This document shows, one piece after another, positions 38,601-47,384 of a DNA stretch of 64,000 nt (the stretch's first letter is position 1; the number at the start of each line of letters is the position of its first letter). The notes under the pieces were generated by a model that did not search any database, was not told the DNA's origin, and worked only from the letters and a program-made list of their open reading frames with translations. Position numbers and translations under genes: made by a program. The stretch is from Bacteroidota bacterium (GTDB taxonomy: Bacteria; Bacteroidota; Bacteroidia; J057; JADKCL01): positions 1 through 64,000 of the forward strand of contig JADKCL010000035.1 of the NCBI GenBank assembly GCA_016718825.1, in the 5' to 3' direction.

Positions 38601-39512
38601 GCGGGTCCGATCAATACGTTTCAAATCAAGTTGTTCGAAACAAGCAACAATATCGAAGTCCATTCCACCACGATCACCGACGACGGCAGTACCCATACCA
38701 TGGGTATCCAAGGCGCATCAGGCACAGCGGTGGCGGTTCCCGGACGCGACGGCAGCAATTGGACGGCGACCAACGATGCCTTCCGTTTCACCCCTCAGGT
38801 CGGGGCTGTCACATATTCTTGGTCACCTGCGACCTTCTTGACCTCCACGACCGTCAACAACCCCAACGCCAACGGCGTTACCGCTTCCACGACCTACACC
38901 GTGACCGTCAACAATGGGACTTGTACCATGACCGACCAAGTGACGGTATTTGTTTGCATCCTCGCTGTCGACCACGTCCAATTGGATGCTGAAAAAGACG
39001 GTCAGCGTGTAAAACTGCACTGGGACGCCATCAACGAGGAAAATCTCAGTCACTACGTCATCGAGCGTAGCGGTGATGCCGCGACTTGGACAGAGATTGG
39101 AACGGCACAGGCTATCGGGCTTCAAGGCGCGACACAGTCCTATGATCGCTTTGACGAAGCACCGCTCGGCGGCGTGAACCATTACCGCCTGCGCCTGATC
39201 GACATCGATGGACAAGTGAGCTTCTCCAACGAGGATGAAGTGCTCTTCACAGGAAATGAGTGGGTCAATGTGTCACCCAACCCGGGATACAACGTTTTCA
39301 ACTTCGAAGTCGGCAAAATACTGGATGGAGATTTGGAAATCGAAATCTACACGACCGAAGGTAAATTGATCAAATCCGTATTCGAAGCTGACAGCCCGTC
39401 GGGTGTACGTCTGCTGCCTGTGGACTTGGGCAACCTTCCCGGAGGCGTGTACCTGTACCGCGTGCGGACAGGTAGCCAAAACCTCAATGGCCGACTGGTC
39501 AAAATGGACTGA
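35691..39512 (+). CDS. Large T9SS surface protein with internal duplication
   Basis: This 1273-aa protein has a signal peptide (GLATQVQA) and an N-terminal region (HSMGADLTYVQIGPNQYRVRL) like many Bacteroidota surface proteins that open with a Cys-containing beta domain. Several Ig/PKD-like repeats follow. Two copies of a domain of about 186 residues come next, encoded at 37424-37980 and 38233-38793; each contains GDDQVSGAIP, SGSGCCSG and INHCCSAGPINTFQIKLFET, with paired cysteines conserved. The end has a TNPW-like domain, then a type-A T9SS sorting domain (NVSPNPGYNVFNFEV ... GGVYLYRVRTG). The Met at 35691 is preferred to an upstream in-frame start at 35646 because it begins the signal peptide. 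Role: probably surface adhesion or matrix. Confidence 0.88.
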   Translation: MKLELRYFFAFFLFLAGLATQVQASHSMGADLTYVQIGPNQYRVRLSFYRDCSGITPSFSYFINANSVSCAQSASVTLNQVSFVEVSPLCAAQLPNSTCNGGTLPGVQQYIFEGDITLPAACNDWRFSMSECCRNSGITTLSNPGSENLYVDATLNNLVATTNSSPQFTSLPVPYICAGQSYIYNHGAIDPDGDSLVFSLINAQGAFGVSVVYGGGFSGLNPMTSVPAVTINSANGNVTMNPTVPQIAVIAVLVQEYRNGVLIGTTTRDIQVTVLSCTNNSPSINAITGVVNATQTGPFSIQVCPGQTLSFNIPGADVDLGQTITWSWNNGIPGGVFTAPAGPSPQTGTFTWTPTGADVGLNSLVVQLQDNGCPVLGSQTRAIDITVLQGTTAGPDQVYCTGGGPVPLNVIGGTTFTWNILSGTPGSLSCTNCANPNATPLITTTYEVVSNLPGPCKNRDTVVVTPAPTFTLAMGPPVTICTGGATNLSAVPSPAGVYTYLWSPNTALSSTTISNPSANPTSNITYNVSVTSAAGCRITGSQTITVSNQVLSVAPTANPTQSCSGAPVTLNANVGSGNCNQYTVANIAHSPTIIAGTPVVLGDDQVSGAIPLGFTFNFFCVNKTEAYISSNGFITFNAASGSGCCSGDILPTLNLSDFIAGSWNDLYPPAGGSISYQTTGFAPNRVFIVDFTNINHCCSAGPINTFQIKLFETTNVIEIHSTSITDDGSTHTQGIQDALGTSFAVPGRSGSNWTATNDAYRFTPVTPLPVTINWQAPLGSTIATGNSTIVTPGAPTTYFAVASNGVCSATASVVVDVANVNAGIDQTVCPSGSNASLNAVYSGPPAPSNCNLYTAAAIGYAPTAIAGTPVVLGDDQVSGAIPIGFTFNFFCQPKTDLYISSNGFVTFNGASGSGCCSGSTLPTGTITDFIAGSWNDLYPPAGGSISYQLTGIAPNRVFVVDYTNINHCCSAGPINTFQIKLFETSNNIEVHSTTITDDGSTHTMGIQGASGTAVAVPGRDGSNWTATNDAFRFTPQVGAVTYSWSPATFLTSTTVNNPNANGVTASTTYTVTVNNGTCTMTDQVTVFVCILAVDHVQLDAEKDGQRVKLHWDAINEENLSHYVIERSGDAATWTEIGTAQAIGLQGATQSYDRFDEAPLGGVNHYRLRLIDIDGQVSFSNEDEVLFTGNEWVNVSPNPGYNVFNFEVGKILDGDLEIEIYTTEGKLIKSVFEADSPSGVRLLPVDLGNLPGGVYLYRVRTGSQNLNGRLVKMD
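37424..38793. repeat. Tandem domain duplication inside the surface protein
   Basis: Copies at 37424-37980 and 38233-38793 encode nearly identical segments of about 186 residues, separated by an Ig-like spacer. DNA identity is lower than protein identity (many synonymous differences), so the duplication is not very recent. Confidence 0.8.
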
Positions 39513-39548
39513 GGTCACCAGAATTCGAATTTGAAACATCAGGTTTAT

Positions 39549-39578
39549 ACAAGGGGCAGAAGTTTTTCTGCCCCTTGT
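39549..39578. terminator. 13-bp perfect hairpin after the surface-protein gene
   Basis: ACAAGGGGCAGAA pairs perfectly with TTCTGCCCCTTGT around a 4-base loop. Only a weak T tail follows, but position and strength suit a terminator. Confidence 0.7.
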
Positions 39579-39636
39579 CATTGGCGGCTGCGTTTGGAAA
39601 CTTCTTTTTTGTATTTTGCCTCCATAGCGTACATCA

Positions 39637-41202
39637 ATGGATAGATTTATTGGTTTGATCGGAATTGTGGTGATCCTCGGGATTGCCTTTCTTGCGTCCA
39701 ACAACCGCCGCAAAATCAACATCAGGTTGGTGCTCAGTGGAATTGGGCTTCAGGTCTTGCTCGCCATTCTCATTTTGAAAGTGGAACCGGTGAAACAGGG
39801 CTTTCAGTTCATGGGACAAGGCATGCAGCAGATTGAGCATTTTGCCAAGGAAGGTGCAAATTTTGTTTATGGCGGAATTGCAGGCAGCCAAGGCGGTATG
39901 CCGCGCGGTGACGCCGCCGACAATACCTTGTCGTTGAAAATTCTTGCCGAAAATGGCATTCCCAAACAGCAGGCCGAAGCAAGTTTGAAGACCATTCAAA
40001 CCCAACTTGATGGCCTCAAAAAGGTAACCGATTCTACAGTGCTTGCCGGCAAAGGGGTCAATGTTGTGGTTGCTTCCGACACTTTGAAGCCGTTTGGTGA
40101 CCGCCTTTCGGCCATGGGTGCGATCGTGCCGGATTCGGCGACGATGGCGGCGATTTTTGGTGCGACGAATATGCCTTCGGCGGCGATTTTGATCGCCAAC
40201 CAAGATCGGTATGTCGAGCCGGTGGCTGATTTCCGCGCACCGACATCCTTTGTATTTGCCTTCAACATCACCGCGACGATCATTTTGGTTTGCGCCTTGG
40301 TGGCGATCATGTACCACTTGAAGGTGATGCAATTCTTGGTGAGCATCGTCGCCAAGGCGATGAATTTCATCATGCGCGTGAGCGGCGCGGAAGCCTTGAG
40401 CAATGTTGCTTCGGCATTCGTAGGCCAAATCGAGGCGCAGGTGATGATCCAACCTTATCTCAAAGGCATGACCAAATCCGAGTTGTTGGCGTCGATGACC
40501 GGAAGTTTGGCCTGCATCGCGGGCGGAATCCTGATCGTGTACGTGAGCTTTGGTGCCAAAGCTGAATACCTGCTCACAGCAAGCATGATGGCAGCCCCGG
40601 GCGCCTTGGTCATTTCGAAGATCATTTTCCCCGAAACTGAAGAAAGCGAGACGATGGGCAATGTCAAACTCGAAGTGAAGTCGCCTTATACGAACCTCAT
40701 CGACGCAATCGCCCACGGTGCCACCGACGGCTTCAAGATTTCGATGAACGTCTTGGCTTTGTTGCTGGCATTCATCGCCTTGGTTGCCATGATCAACGCC
40801 ATTTTGGGCCTCATCCCACACGATTGGGCAGGCCAAGCAATCACAATGGACTGGATCTTTGGCAAGCTGTTTTACCCCGTTGCGTGGTGCATGGGAATTC
40901 CAGCAGAGGACGTCAACAATGCCGCAACCTTGTTTGGGCAGAAATTGACGATCAACGAGTTCATTGCTTTCAAAAACATGACCGGTGATGTGATCCCCAT
41001 CGTGACGCCCAAGGGCGAGATGATCACAAGCATCGCGATTTGTGGCTTCGCGAACTTCAGCAGCGTCGGCATGCAAATCGGCGGCATCGGCGCCTTGGCG
41101 CCCGAGCGTCGCGCAGACTTGGCCCGTTTGGGCCTCAAAGCATTGCTCGGCGGAACTTTGGCTTCGTATTTGTCGGCGACAATTGCGGGAATTTTGTTCT
41201 GA
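39637..41202 (+). CDS. CNT-family nucleoside transporter with large insertion
   Basis: This is a 521-aa concentrative nucleoside transporter. Family segments include EALSNVASAFVGQIEAQVMIQPYL (read as two halves), MTKSELLASMTGSLACIAGG, and the C-terminal ICGFANFSSVGMQIGGIG. CNT proteins import nucleosides with Na+ or H+. The product is about 100 residues longer than typical NupC (about 400-430). The extra part lies near residues 85-195, between an early membrane helix and FVFAFNITATIILV, and is rich in polar and Ala residues (for example DNTLSLKILAENGIPKQQ). It is flanked by hairpins on both sides, so it is probably monocistronic. Confidence 0.92.
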   Translation: MDRFIGLIGIVVILGIAFLASNNRRKINIRLVLSGIGLQVLLAILILKVEPVKQGFQFMGQGMQQIEHFAKEGANFVYGGIAGSQGGMPRGDAADNTLSLKILAENGIPKQQAEASLKTIQTQLDGLKKVTDSTVLAGKGVNVVVASDTLKPFGDRLSAMGAIVPDSATMAAIFGATNMPSAAILIANQDRYVEPVADFRAPTSFVFAFNITATIILVCALVAIMYHLKVMQFLVSIVAKAMNFIMRVSGAEALSNVASAFVGQIEAQVMIQPYLKGMTKSELLASMTGSLACIAGGILIVYVSFGAKAEYLLTASMMAAPGALVISKIIFPETEESETMGNVKLEVKSPYTNLIDAIAHGATDGFKISMNVLALLLAFIALVAMINAILGLIPHDWAGQAITMDWIFGKLFYPVAWCMGIPAEDVNNAATLFGQKLTINEFIAFKNMTGDVIPIVTPKGEMITSIAICGFANFSSVGMQIGGIGALAPERRADLARLGLKALLGGTLASYLSATIAGILF

Positions 41203-41223
41203 GTTGGATTCGCGGGAAAGTTC

Positions 41224-41257
41224 AAAAACGACGGGGCTTGGGTCCCGTCGTTTTTTT
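41224..41257 (+). terminator. Rho-independent terminator after the transporter
   Basis: AACGACGGG and CCCGTCGTT pair around an 8-base loop, with A-rich and T-rich flanks (T-run 41251-41257), so it may work in both directions. Confidence 0.85.
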
Positions 41258-41649
41258 GTTTTGGCGATTCGCAAGTCCTCATCCATTCAGCGTCCAGTCC
41301 CTCAAAGCCCAAATTGCTTCTCAACATTTGAATCTTCTTTCCACTTGCTGCTTCGTTCATCCTCGAAGGGAGTTTTCGTCCCTGCACGCCTAGATCATTC
41401 CGCGTAGTGACTTGGTGGCAATAATCAGTGCGTGTGTGAGCATATAATTCGACCAATCGACGCAAACCATCATCGCATCATCCACTACAAACAAAATTGC
41501 GTCCATTCGTAAACCAATTCCTGCCATTCGTTTTGCCAATCCCCTTCAAACGCTCGGGAAGGCCATTCTTGCGTTTTTCCGCTGATTTGGAAATTTGGAG
41601 AACGGCTTCAACTCCCCTAAACTTGGCGATCGTTTAACTACATTTTGAC
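41258..41649. other. Non-coding spacer before the 1446-aa gene
   Basis: No gene, RNA or clear repeat is seen in these 392 bases. The last bases before the ATG (41639-41647, TACATTTTG) resemble a -7 promoter box with one extra T. Confidence 0.4.
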
Positions 41650-44600
41650 ATGAACGGCATCATTTTCCTTCAAATTATTTTCCAAGATTCAAAAGTTCTG
41701 GAAAAACAAACAACCCTGGTTCCGATTGGTCCAGATGGAAAAATCACCAAGGACAAATTCGAAGTCTCCAATGAAGGCTACGCCACGATTGTTGTGGATA
41801 GCGAACTCAATAAATTTCCAGCCACTTGGGAGGTTCGGCAGGGCACCAAACGATTGGCCACCCTTTTAATTCCTAACCAAGATACGTTCAAGAAGGTATG
41901 GATGGAGCCCAATTCGTCGATGGATCTAGCCAAAATACTTGTATTCAATATTGATGACAAGGGCGTGATCAACCTGACAATTGGAAAACCCAAGCCCCAA
42001 GAAGTGAAGCCGGTAAATTATGTACTCCCTATGGTCACAGAAAAATGGATGAAAGGAAAGGCTGTGGACAAGTCCGGTCAAGCCTTGAAAAACACGACGT
42101 TCATTGTTTATGTCCAAAAAAAGGCGGAGACACAACATAAGGACATGAAATTCATGCCTTTGTTGAGCGGTACAACCGACCCCATGGGAACCTTTCATGT
42201 CAAGGTTTCCACCGCGCTGTTTGAATCTGCCTACGCCACCTTGGGCAATGCGACTACCTCGCAGATTCCGATCATTCTTGAAGATGGAAAACTTCCCGGT
42301 TTTGCATTGTTGGTCGTGGAGGATGTCAGCGCAGTGAAAGATGTGGATCCCGAGGACGATTGTGCCTGTCATGCCGTTCCACCTGCCCGCTTGCCTGAAA
42401 TGGAAGATTTGCTGAGCCAAGACAGCAATTATCAGCAAGATATCGGCGGATCCTGTGTGAATTTCACCACCCCCAACCGCGCCTTGGAGGAATTTTCCTA
42501 CAACATGGTGGTGCGCCTCACCGATCCCGAGGTCATGAACGCGCCGGGCTATTTGGACAACCTTAATATCCGCATCAAGGAGCTTGAAACAACGCTTGCC
42601 AATGCCCTGAAGGAGCAGTCAAAAGGATATGACAGCAAAGCCCTCGTCGGAGATCAAAACGCCAAGGCACCCTCTCCCCTCTTGAGCGAATTGTACCTTT
42701 GGAAAGCAGAATTGGAGGCCATCACCAATGAAGCCTATCCCAATTCGGGATTCAAGGAGAGTGTCAAAGGCCGCTCCACAAGCATTGCATTCAACTTGCG
42801 TTTTGTAACGAAACCTTCGTCGATCACACCACAATTCACCGAATTGTCCACTGCAGGCGATGTCTACCTCAAAATGCACTTTTCCACCCGCGCAAGCGCG
42901 TTGGCCAAGTTGACAAGCATCATTGAGGCACAGATTTCGCTTGATAACAAAGCGGATAAAATGGGCGGAGGGCAATCTTCAGGCGCAAATACAATCACGC
43001 CTGACTATGACCGGTTGAGTTTAAACACCGATTGGATGCAGATGGAACTGACGCGTTTGAAAGCGGAACAAAAAGCCGCAACCGAACGCAACAACATTTC
43101 CACCATGCGCAAAAAGCTGTCGGTCCAGAATCAGATTCAGTGGGACGCGCCCATGCCTTTGGTTCAGCCGGCAAGTATCGCCCATGGCCACCTGCTGACC
43201 TTCAGGCAGGTATGGCGCGCAGACGGCTACAGCATGGGCGATTTGCTCTATTCATTGCCGCTCGCCCCGGGCCAACAAAAGCAAATCGTCATTCACGATT
43301 GGGACCGGCGCGAAACCGCTTCCAGGTCGGAAACGCAAAGCCAGTTGGATTCGATATCCAACTCACTCACGCAAGACCGCGATATCAATGAAATTGTGAA
43401 AGCATCTCTGCACGAGGATATTGAGGGGCATAGCAAAGCAAAAACATCGGGCATCGGCGGAGGAATGGGGGTAGGAACAAGTGCGGGTGCGGAAGTGCCC
43501 ATTGGGGGCGTTCCCGTGAATCTGAAAGTCGGATTCAGCGGTGGATTTTCGGCAAGCAAAGGAAAATCAGAATCGTGGGCCGACCAGAAATCTTCGCGCG
43601 ACATGTCTGCCAATACCATGCAGAAAATTCGCGAAAAGACGATGCAAAATGCATCCTCGTTGCGTTCCAACCGCTCCACGGTCATCACGACGATGTCGCA
43701 AAGCGAAAGCACCAATGTCACCACGGAAAGCATCGCCAACTACAACCATTGCCACGCCATTACAATTCAATATTTTGAGGTGTTGCGCCACTTGGCGGTG
43801 CACAATGAATTGGCGGATGCACAGGAATGCTTGTTTATTCCGCTTTCCATTTCGCTATTTGATGATGCGAAGGTTTGCCGCTGGAATGATCTTTTGAGGC
43901 CTGCTTTGCGTGCTCCCGGCAGTAAATACGACCGGCTTGTCAAAGGATTCAGTGCCATTCGCAGGTATTATGACATTCAAGCGCTTGGCAAATCTCCTGA
44001 AGACGTTTACTACAATGTGCCCGCAGGTCGCTATTGCGATGAAAAAATCACAGACTTGAGCGGAAGTTTGCGCCTCAAAATCCACTTTGCATGTCCAAAA
44101 AAGGTATTGCAAAATCTGGATGTTTCACAGGCGGAGATCATCTCTAAATTGAATCCCGTAGATGGCCTTTTCCAGCGCGCCATGGGCAACAACGGATTCC
44201 AAGCGATCAACCAATTCCTTGTAGATCAAGATGCTGACCGCCAAGCCTGGACAGAACAACTGGGTTTCATCCGCGAAATCGAAGACATCCGCTACAAGGT
44301 CAACCGCGTCAGCGATGAGCAGCGCGAGGCCATCTTCCAAGCCGAAATGACGCGCGTGAATGCCGTGGCACAATTTGCAAAACACTTGCAGATATCCTTG
44401 GCGAGTCCGACCCAAACACCGATCAGAGTACGCATTGCACTTACGCGGTCAGGTGATGCAAAACGTGCAAAGATGAACGGAGAAGCCACTAGTTATGATT
44501 TCTCTTTTCGTAGCGCAAGCAACCACATGATGCTGGAACGTGATCAGATTCAAGCCTTGACCGTGAGTTCCTCGTGGATGTACAGCTTGCCTGATGGCAG

Positions 44601-45990
44601 CAACTTGTTGCTCGACCATGTCGCTGCGCAATATGAAAACAAGTTCATTTCCGCCAAACTTTGCAATGCCTACCCAGCGGATGACTTGATTGCGGGCGGC
44701 AGCACGATCCAAACGCCAATGAGCGAATCCGAAATGGTTTCGCCCCGCGCAGAGGACTTGCAACTCCGCCACGAATTGCTGGACCACCTCAACTGTAATC
44801 TGGAGTATTATCACAAGGCCATTTGGGGTCAAATGGACGAGGATCGCCGCTTGATGCTTTTGGAAGGCTTCGAAATTGAGGTGCCGCCCCGTGAAAATCC
44901 TGCCTACGTGTCAGGTGGTACCGAGCCACAATTCCTGTTCGGCAACCAAACGGAAGTGCGCAGTGTCGCCTCCCTCGTGGAAAATCGATTGATCGGCATT
45001 GCGGGCAATTCCTTGATCATGCCGGTTGCCAAGGGGTTCAACCTCAATCCGATCTTCCGCTATGCCGACGACGAAGTAGAAATTGAAGGCCGGAAAATTT
45101 CCAAGCTGATGTCGTATTATATGCCGGAAAAAGGCTTCAAAGAGACCCCATTCCGCATCAGCATTCCGACGAAGGGAGTATTTGCCGAAGCCGTCATGGG
45201 TGCTTGCAATTCCTGCGAAAAAATCGACAATACAAGGTATTGGAAATGGGACGAACATCCGATTCCGAATACGCCGACAGCGATTGATTCCGTGAGTGCA
45301 GATTCACGTCGTGCTGAACCCAGCCTGCTCAATCCCTCGGCAATGAGCAATGCGCTGATCAGTCAACAAAACGGCCGCGAATATGCGCTTCCTACGGCGT
45401 TGAATGCAGCCATGGAATTCCTCAAAGCCAATTCCTTCACCAATATTACGGGATTGGAAGGCAATCAACTCGGAGCTTTGGAGGCGATGAAAGCCAATGC
45501 TGAGGCAGCAAAAGAATACGCCAAAATCGCTGCCGATCTCGCAAAATCTGCTGAGATTCCCAAAAATGCTGACGCGGTCGTCGAATCCATCAAAAAGGGA
45601 GTCACAGACCCCAAAAAACAACAGGAACTGATCGAGCGGTACTTTGAAGACAAAGTCGGCGGCAACAAAGGAAAAGGCAAAATTACCGGAGGCGAAACCG
45701 ATGAGGATGAAGCCGAAGTCACAGAATCGGGCATCAAGCAGGCAACGCAAGGTTTGCTCGACGGTGTCCGCAACGCTGCCAAAGGCAAAGCCAAGATCGA
45801 GCTTCCCGACGGGACCAAGATCGAGACCGAGCATGAGGGGGTTGGGGCGCCTGGGGAACCTGTGGTAAACGAGGAATGGGTCCAGCTTGAAGAAGAAGCC
45901 GTTTACCATATGCCAATTGTTTCCTACTCGGATCGGGAAGAGGGTGTATTGAAAACACAAATCCTAGATGCCAACAATCCTATTGTGTAG
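41650..45990 (+). CDS. Unrecognised 1446-aa protein, possible core of a new system
   Basis: The protein is intact, has no signal peptide and ends in no T9SS domain. Visible parts are a beta-rich N-terminus (1-130), a carboxypeptidase-regulatory-like fold (about 135-205, WMKGKAVDKSGQALKNTTF), and a Cys-containing hinge (DCACHAV). A conserved-looking core follows at about 529-560 (YSLPLAPGQQKQIVIHDWDRRE). Next is a Ser/Asp-rich helical region enclosing a glycine-rich hydrophobic stretch (about 600-632, GIGGGMGVGTSAGAEVPIGG), and then YNHCHAITIQYFEVLRHL (about 698). Near the C-terminus lies an Ala/Lys-rich coiled coil (about 1275-1305) and a charged tail. The helix, Gly-rich hairpin, helix arrangement resembles membrane-inserting segments of pore formers, but this is speculative. 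Its companion follows after 29 bases. Confidence 0.75.
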   Translation: MNGIIFLQIIFQDSKVLEKQTTLVPIGPDGKITKDKFEVSNEGYATIVVDSELNKFPATWEVRQGTKRLATLLIPNQDTFKKVWMEPNSSMDLAKILVFNIDDKGVINLTIGKPKPQEVKPVNYVLPMVTEKWMKGKAVDKSGQALKNTTFIVYVQKKAETQHKDMKFMPLLSGTTDPMGTFHVKVSTALFESAYATLGNATTSQIPIILEDGKLPGFALLVVEDVSAVKDVDPEDDCACHAVPPARLPEMEDLLSQDSNYQQDIGGSCVNFTTPNRALEEFSYNMVVRLTDPEVMNAPGYLDNLNIRIKELETTLANALKEQSKGYDSKALVGDQNAKAPSPLLSELYLWKAELEAITNEAYPNSGFKESVKGRSTSIAFNLRFVTKPSSITPQFTELSTAGDVYLKMHFSTRASALAKLTSIIEAQISLDNKADKMGGGQSSGANTITPDYDRLSLNTDWMQMELTRLKAEQKAATERNNISTMRKKLSVQNQIQWDAPMPLVQPASIAHGHLLTFRQVWRADGYSMGDLLYSLPLAPGQQKQIVIHDWDRRETASRSETQSQLDSISNSLTQDRDINEIVKASLHEDIEGHSKAKTSGIGGGMGVGTSAGAEVPIGGVPVNLKVGFSGGFSASKGKSESWADQKSSRDMSANTMQKIREKTMQNASSLRSNRSTVITTMSQSESTNVTTESIANYNHCHAITIQYFEVLRHLAVHNELADAQECLFIPLSISLFDDAKVCRWNDLLRPALRAPGSKYDRLVKGFSAIRRYYDIQALGKSPEDVYYNVPAGRYCDEKITDLSGSLRLKIHFACPKKVLQNLDVSQAEIISKLNPVDGLFQRAMGNNGFQAINQFLVDQDADRQAWTEQLGFIREIEDIRYKVNRVSDEQREAIFQAEMTRVNAVAQFAKHLQISLASPTQTPIRVRIALTRSGDAKRAKMNGEATSYDFSFRSASNHMMLERDQIQALTVSSSWMYSLPDGSNLLLDHVAAQYENKFISAKLCNAYPADDLIAGGSTIQTPMSESEMVSPRAEDLQLRHELLDHLNCNLEYYHKAIWGQMDEDRRLMLLEGFEIEVPPRENPAYVSGGTEPQFLFGNQTEVRSVASLVENRLIGIAGNSLIMPVAKGFNLNPIFRYADDEVEIEGRKISKLMSYYMPEKGFKETPFRISIPTKGVFAEAVMGACNSCEKIDNTRYWKWDEHPIPNTPTAIDSVSADSRRAEPSLLNPSAMSNALISQQNGREYALPTALNAAMEFLKANSFTNITGLEGNQLGALEAMKANAEAAKEYAKIAADLAKSAEIPKNADAVVESIKKGVTDPKKQQELIERYFEDKVGGNKGKGKITGGETDEDEAEVTESGIKQATQGLLDGVRNAAKGKAKIELPDGTKIETEHEGVGAPGEPVVNEEWVQLEEEAVYHMPIVSYSDREEGVLKTQILDANNPIV

Positions 45991-46019
45991 TATTACTGTA
46001 AAGCAAAAAATATAAAAAT

Positions 46020-47063
46020 ATGTCCCCACTAGACGATCGTGAACGTAAAAGGTTAATCGATAAAATAAAAACCCTTCAAGCCAATTATGCCATGTTACAA
46101 TACAACCTAGCAGTTGGTTTGGTCAAAGATCAAATCAAGGAACGCACGGAAAAGCTTGAGGAACAGGCAAAGACTCAGCGTGAGTTCATCGTAGATTTGG
46201 TTGTCTGTTTTATTCCGCTCCCCAAGGTTGTAAAAACCGCTATCGCATCCGAAGCTGTTGTTGACAATATTCGATCAGCGGGTCAAGAACTGATCAAGCA
46301 TGTCACCAAAGAGTACGTTTTGTCTGATGATGAAAATAAAAAACTTGAGGACTTATCAAACTATGCCTCTGTTATGGCACTTCTTTTCAATGAGAAGATG
46401 TTTCGTCTCTATGATTTCCTTGACTTAAATGCCTTGAACCGAAAAACACTTCCAGATGAGCTTGTTTCTGCAGTACATGAAAAATTTCTTCCAGCAAATT
46501 GGAATGAAGCAGGGCTTGCGAAAAACATTCAAAAACATTTGGATGTAATGGTGAAGTATTCTGAGGATTACGGGAGAGACTTGGCTGATAGAGATGCCAT
46601 CATTGATCGTAGCTATGATACGCGGCAGGACAAGATGATTGTACTGAAGCCGATTCTCAATTTTCTTCCAAACGGAGAGATTGCTTATATGCCGGTTTAT
46701 TGCTTTAGACATCTTCAGAGATATTATCAATCAGGAAAAGTTGTTGCAGGGGATTTTCTTGTTTACTACAATTTGATTCCATTTTGTTTCTTGGATCTAG
46801 CAGTGCAGAGTTCTAAAAAGCGCCAGTGCCTAGTTATTGGCGACAAAGCAATAGATTTTAGAAGCAATACATTTTACGAAGACCTCTATGGCCTGTTGGA
46901 AGGAACGAAATATAGGTCTGATAAATTTTTGCGCAATCACTTCAAAAAGAGCCTTTTCAGGGAGGTCCATTCCACTTTCTGGGGGCTGCCGTTTACAAAT
47001 TATGAGCAAATTAAATTTGAGGATCTACCGAATTTCACGATTGAAAATTTAAGTGAGTATTGA
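46020..47063 (+). CDS. Unrecognised AT-rich 347-aa companion protein
   Basis: Residues 1-55 form a predicted amphipathic or coiled-coil region (KIKTLQANYAMLQYNLAVGL, then KERTEKLEEQAKTQRE). A hydrophobic patch, VDLVVCFIPLPKVVKTAIAS (about 60-79), follows, then helices to 150 and a mixed domain with aromatic-rich FLPNGEIAYMPVYCFRHLQR (about 218-237). No family was recognised. Base composition is clearly more AT-rich than the neighbours, suggesting recent acquisition. It begins 29 bases after the 1446-aa gene in the same orientation, so the two probably form an operon. It could be an immunity, anchoring or effector partner; none of these is shown by the sequence. Confidence 0.7.
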   Translation: MSPLDDRERKRLIDKIKTLQANYAMLQYNLAVGLVKDQIKERTEKLEEQAKTQREFIVDLVVCFIPLPKVVKTAIASEAVVDNIRSAGQELIKHVTKEYVLSDDENKKLEDLSNYASVMALLFNEKMFRLYDFLDLNALNRKTLPDELVSAVHEKFLPANWNEAGLAKNIQKHLDVMVKYSEDYGRDLADRDAIIDRSYDTRQDKMIVLKPILNFLPNGEIAYMPVYCFRHLQRYYQSGKVVAGDFLVYYNLIPFCFLDLAVQSSKKRQCLVIGDKAIDFRSNTFYEDLYGLLEGTKYRSDKFLRNHFKKSLFREVHSTFWGLPFTNYEQIKFEDLPNFTIENLSEY

Positions 47064-47384
47064 CTACGAATTGATGCGATACTGAGTGTGTTCATAGTCC
47101 CACTTTGTGTCTGGTAGGCCAAACCATTTTCCCATAGTGGGTTGCGATTTACTTGGGGCCTTGATCTTAAGAGGTTCGGAAAGCGGTTTTGTGGCCAATT
47201 GCAGCAATTGCGGTATGGTGACAAGCTGGAGTCCTTGGAGCATGCAATGTTTTGTAGGTAGCTTATAATACTTGTCTGCTAATGCAGTGACAATATTTCC
47301 TGCCCTAAATGTTCCGATCTGTTGAACTCCCACAAATATATAAACAAAAGTAATCCACTCGTTTTGTGTGTGGGATAAATCCAC
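47064..47384 (-). CDS. Possible 106-aa hypothetical protein
   Basis: A GTG-initiated ORF opens EWITFVYIFVGVQQIGTFRA (amphipathic or hydrophobic) and continues with basic, proline-containing sequence ending YEHTQYRINS. Its stop abuts the 347-aa gene's stop. Reading is coherent and coding-like, but there is no homology evidence. It may be translated from the same transcript as the 64-aa ORF just upstream of it. Confidence 0.4.
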   Translation of the reverse strand: MDLSHTQNEWITFVYIFVGVQQIGTFRAGNIVTALADKYYKLPTKHCMLQGLQLVTIPQLLQLATKPLSEPLKIKAPSKSQPTMGKWFGLPDTKWDYEHTQYRINS

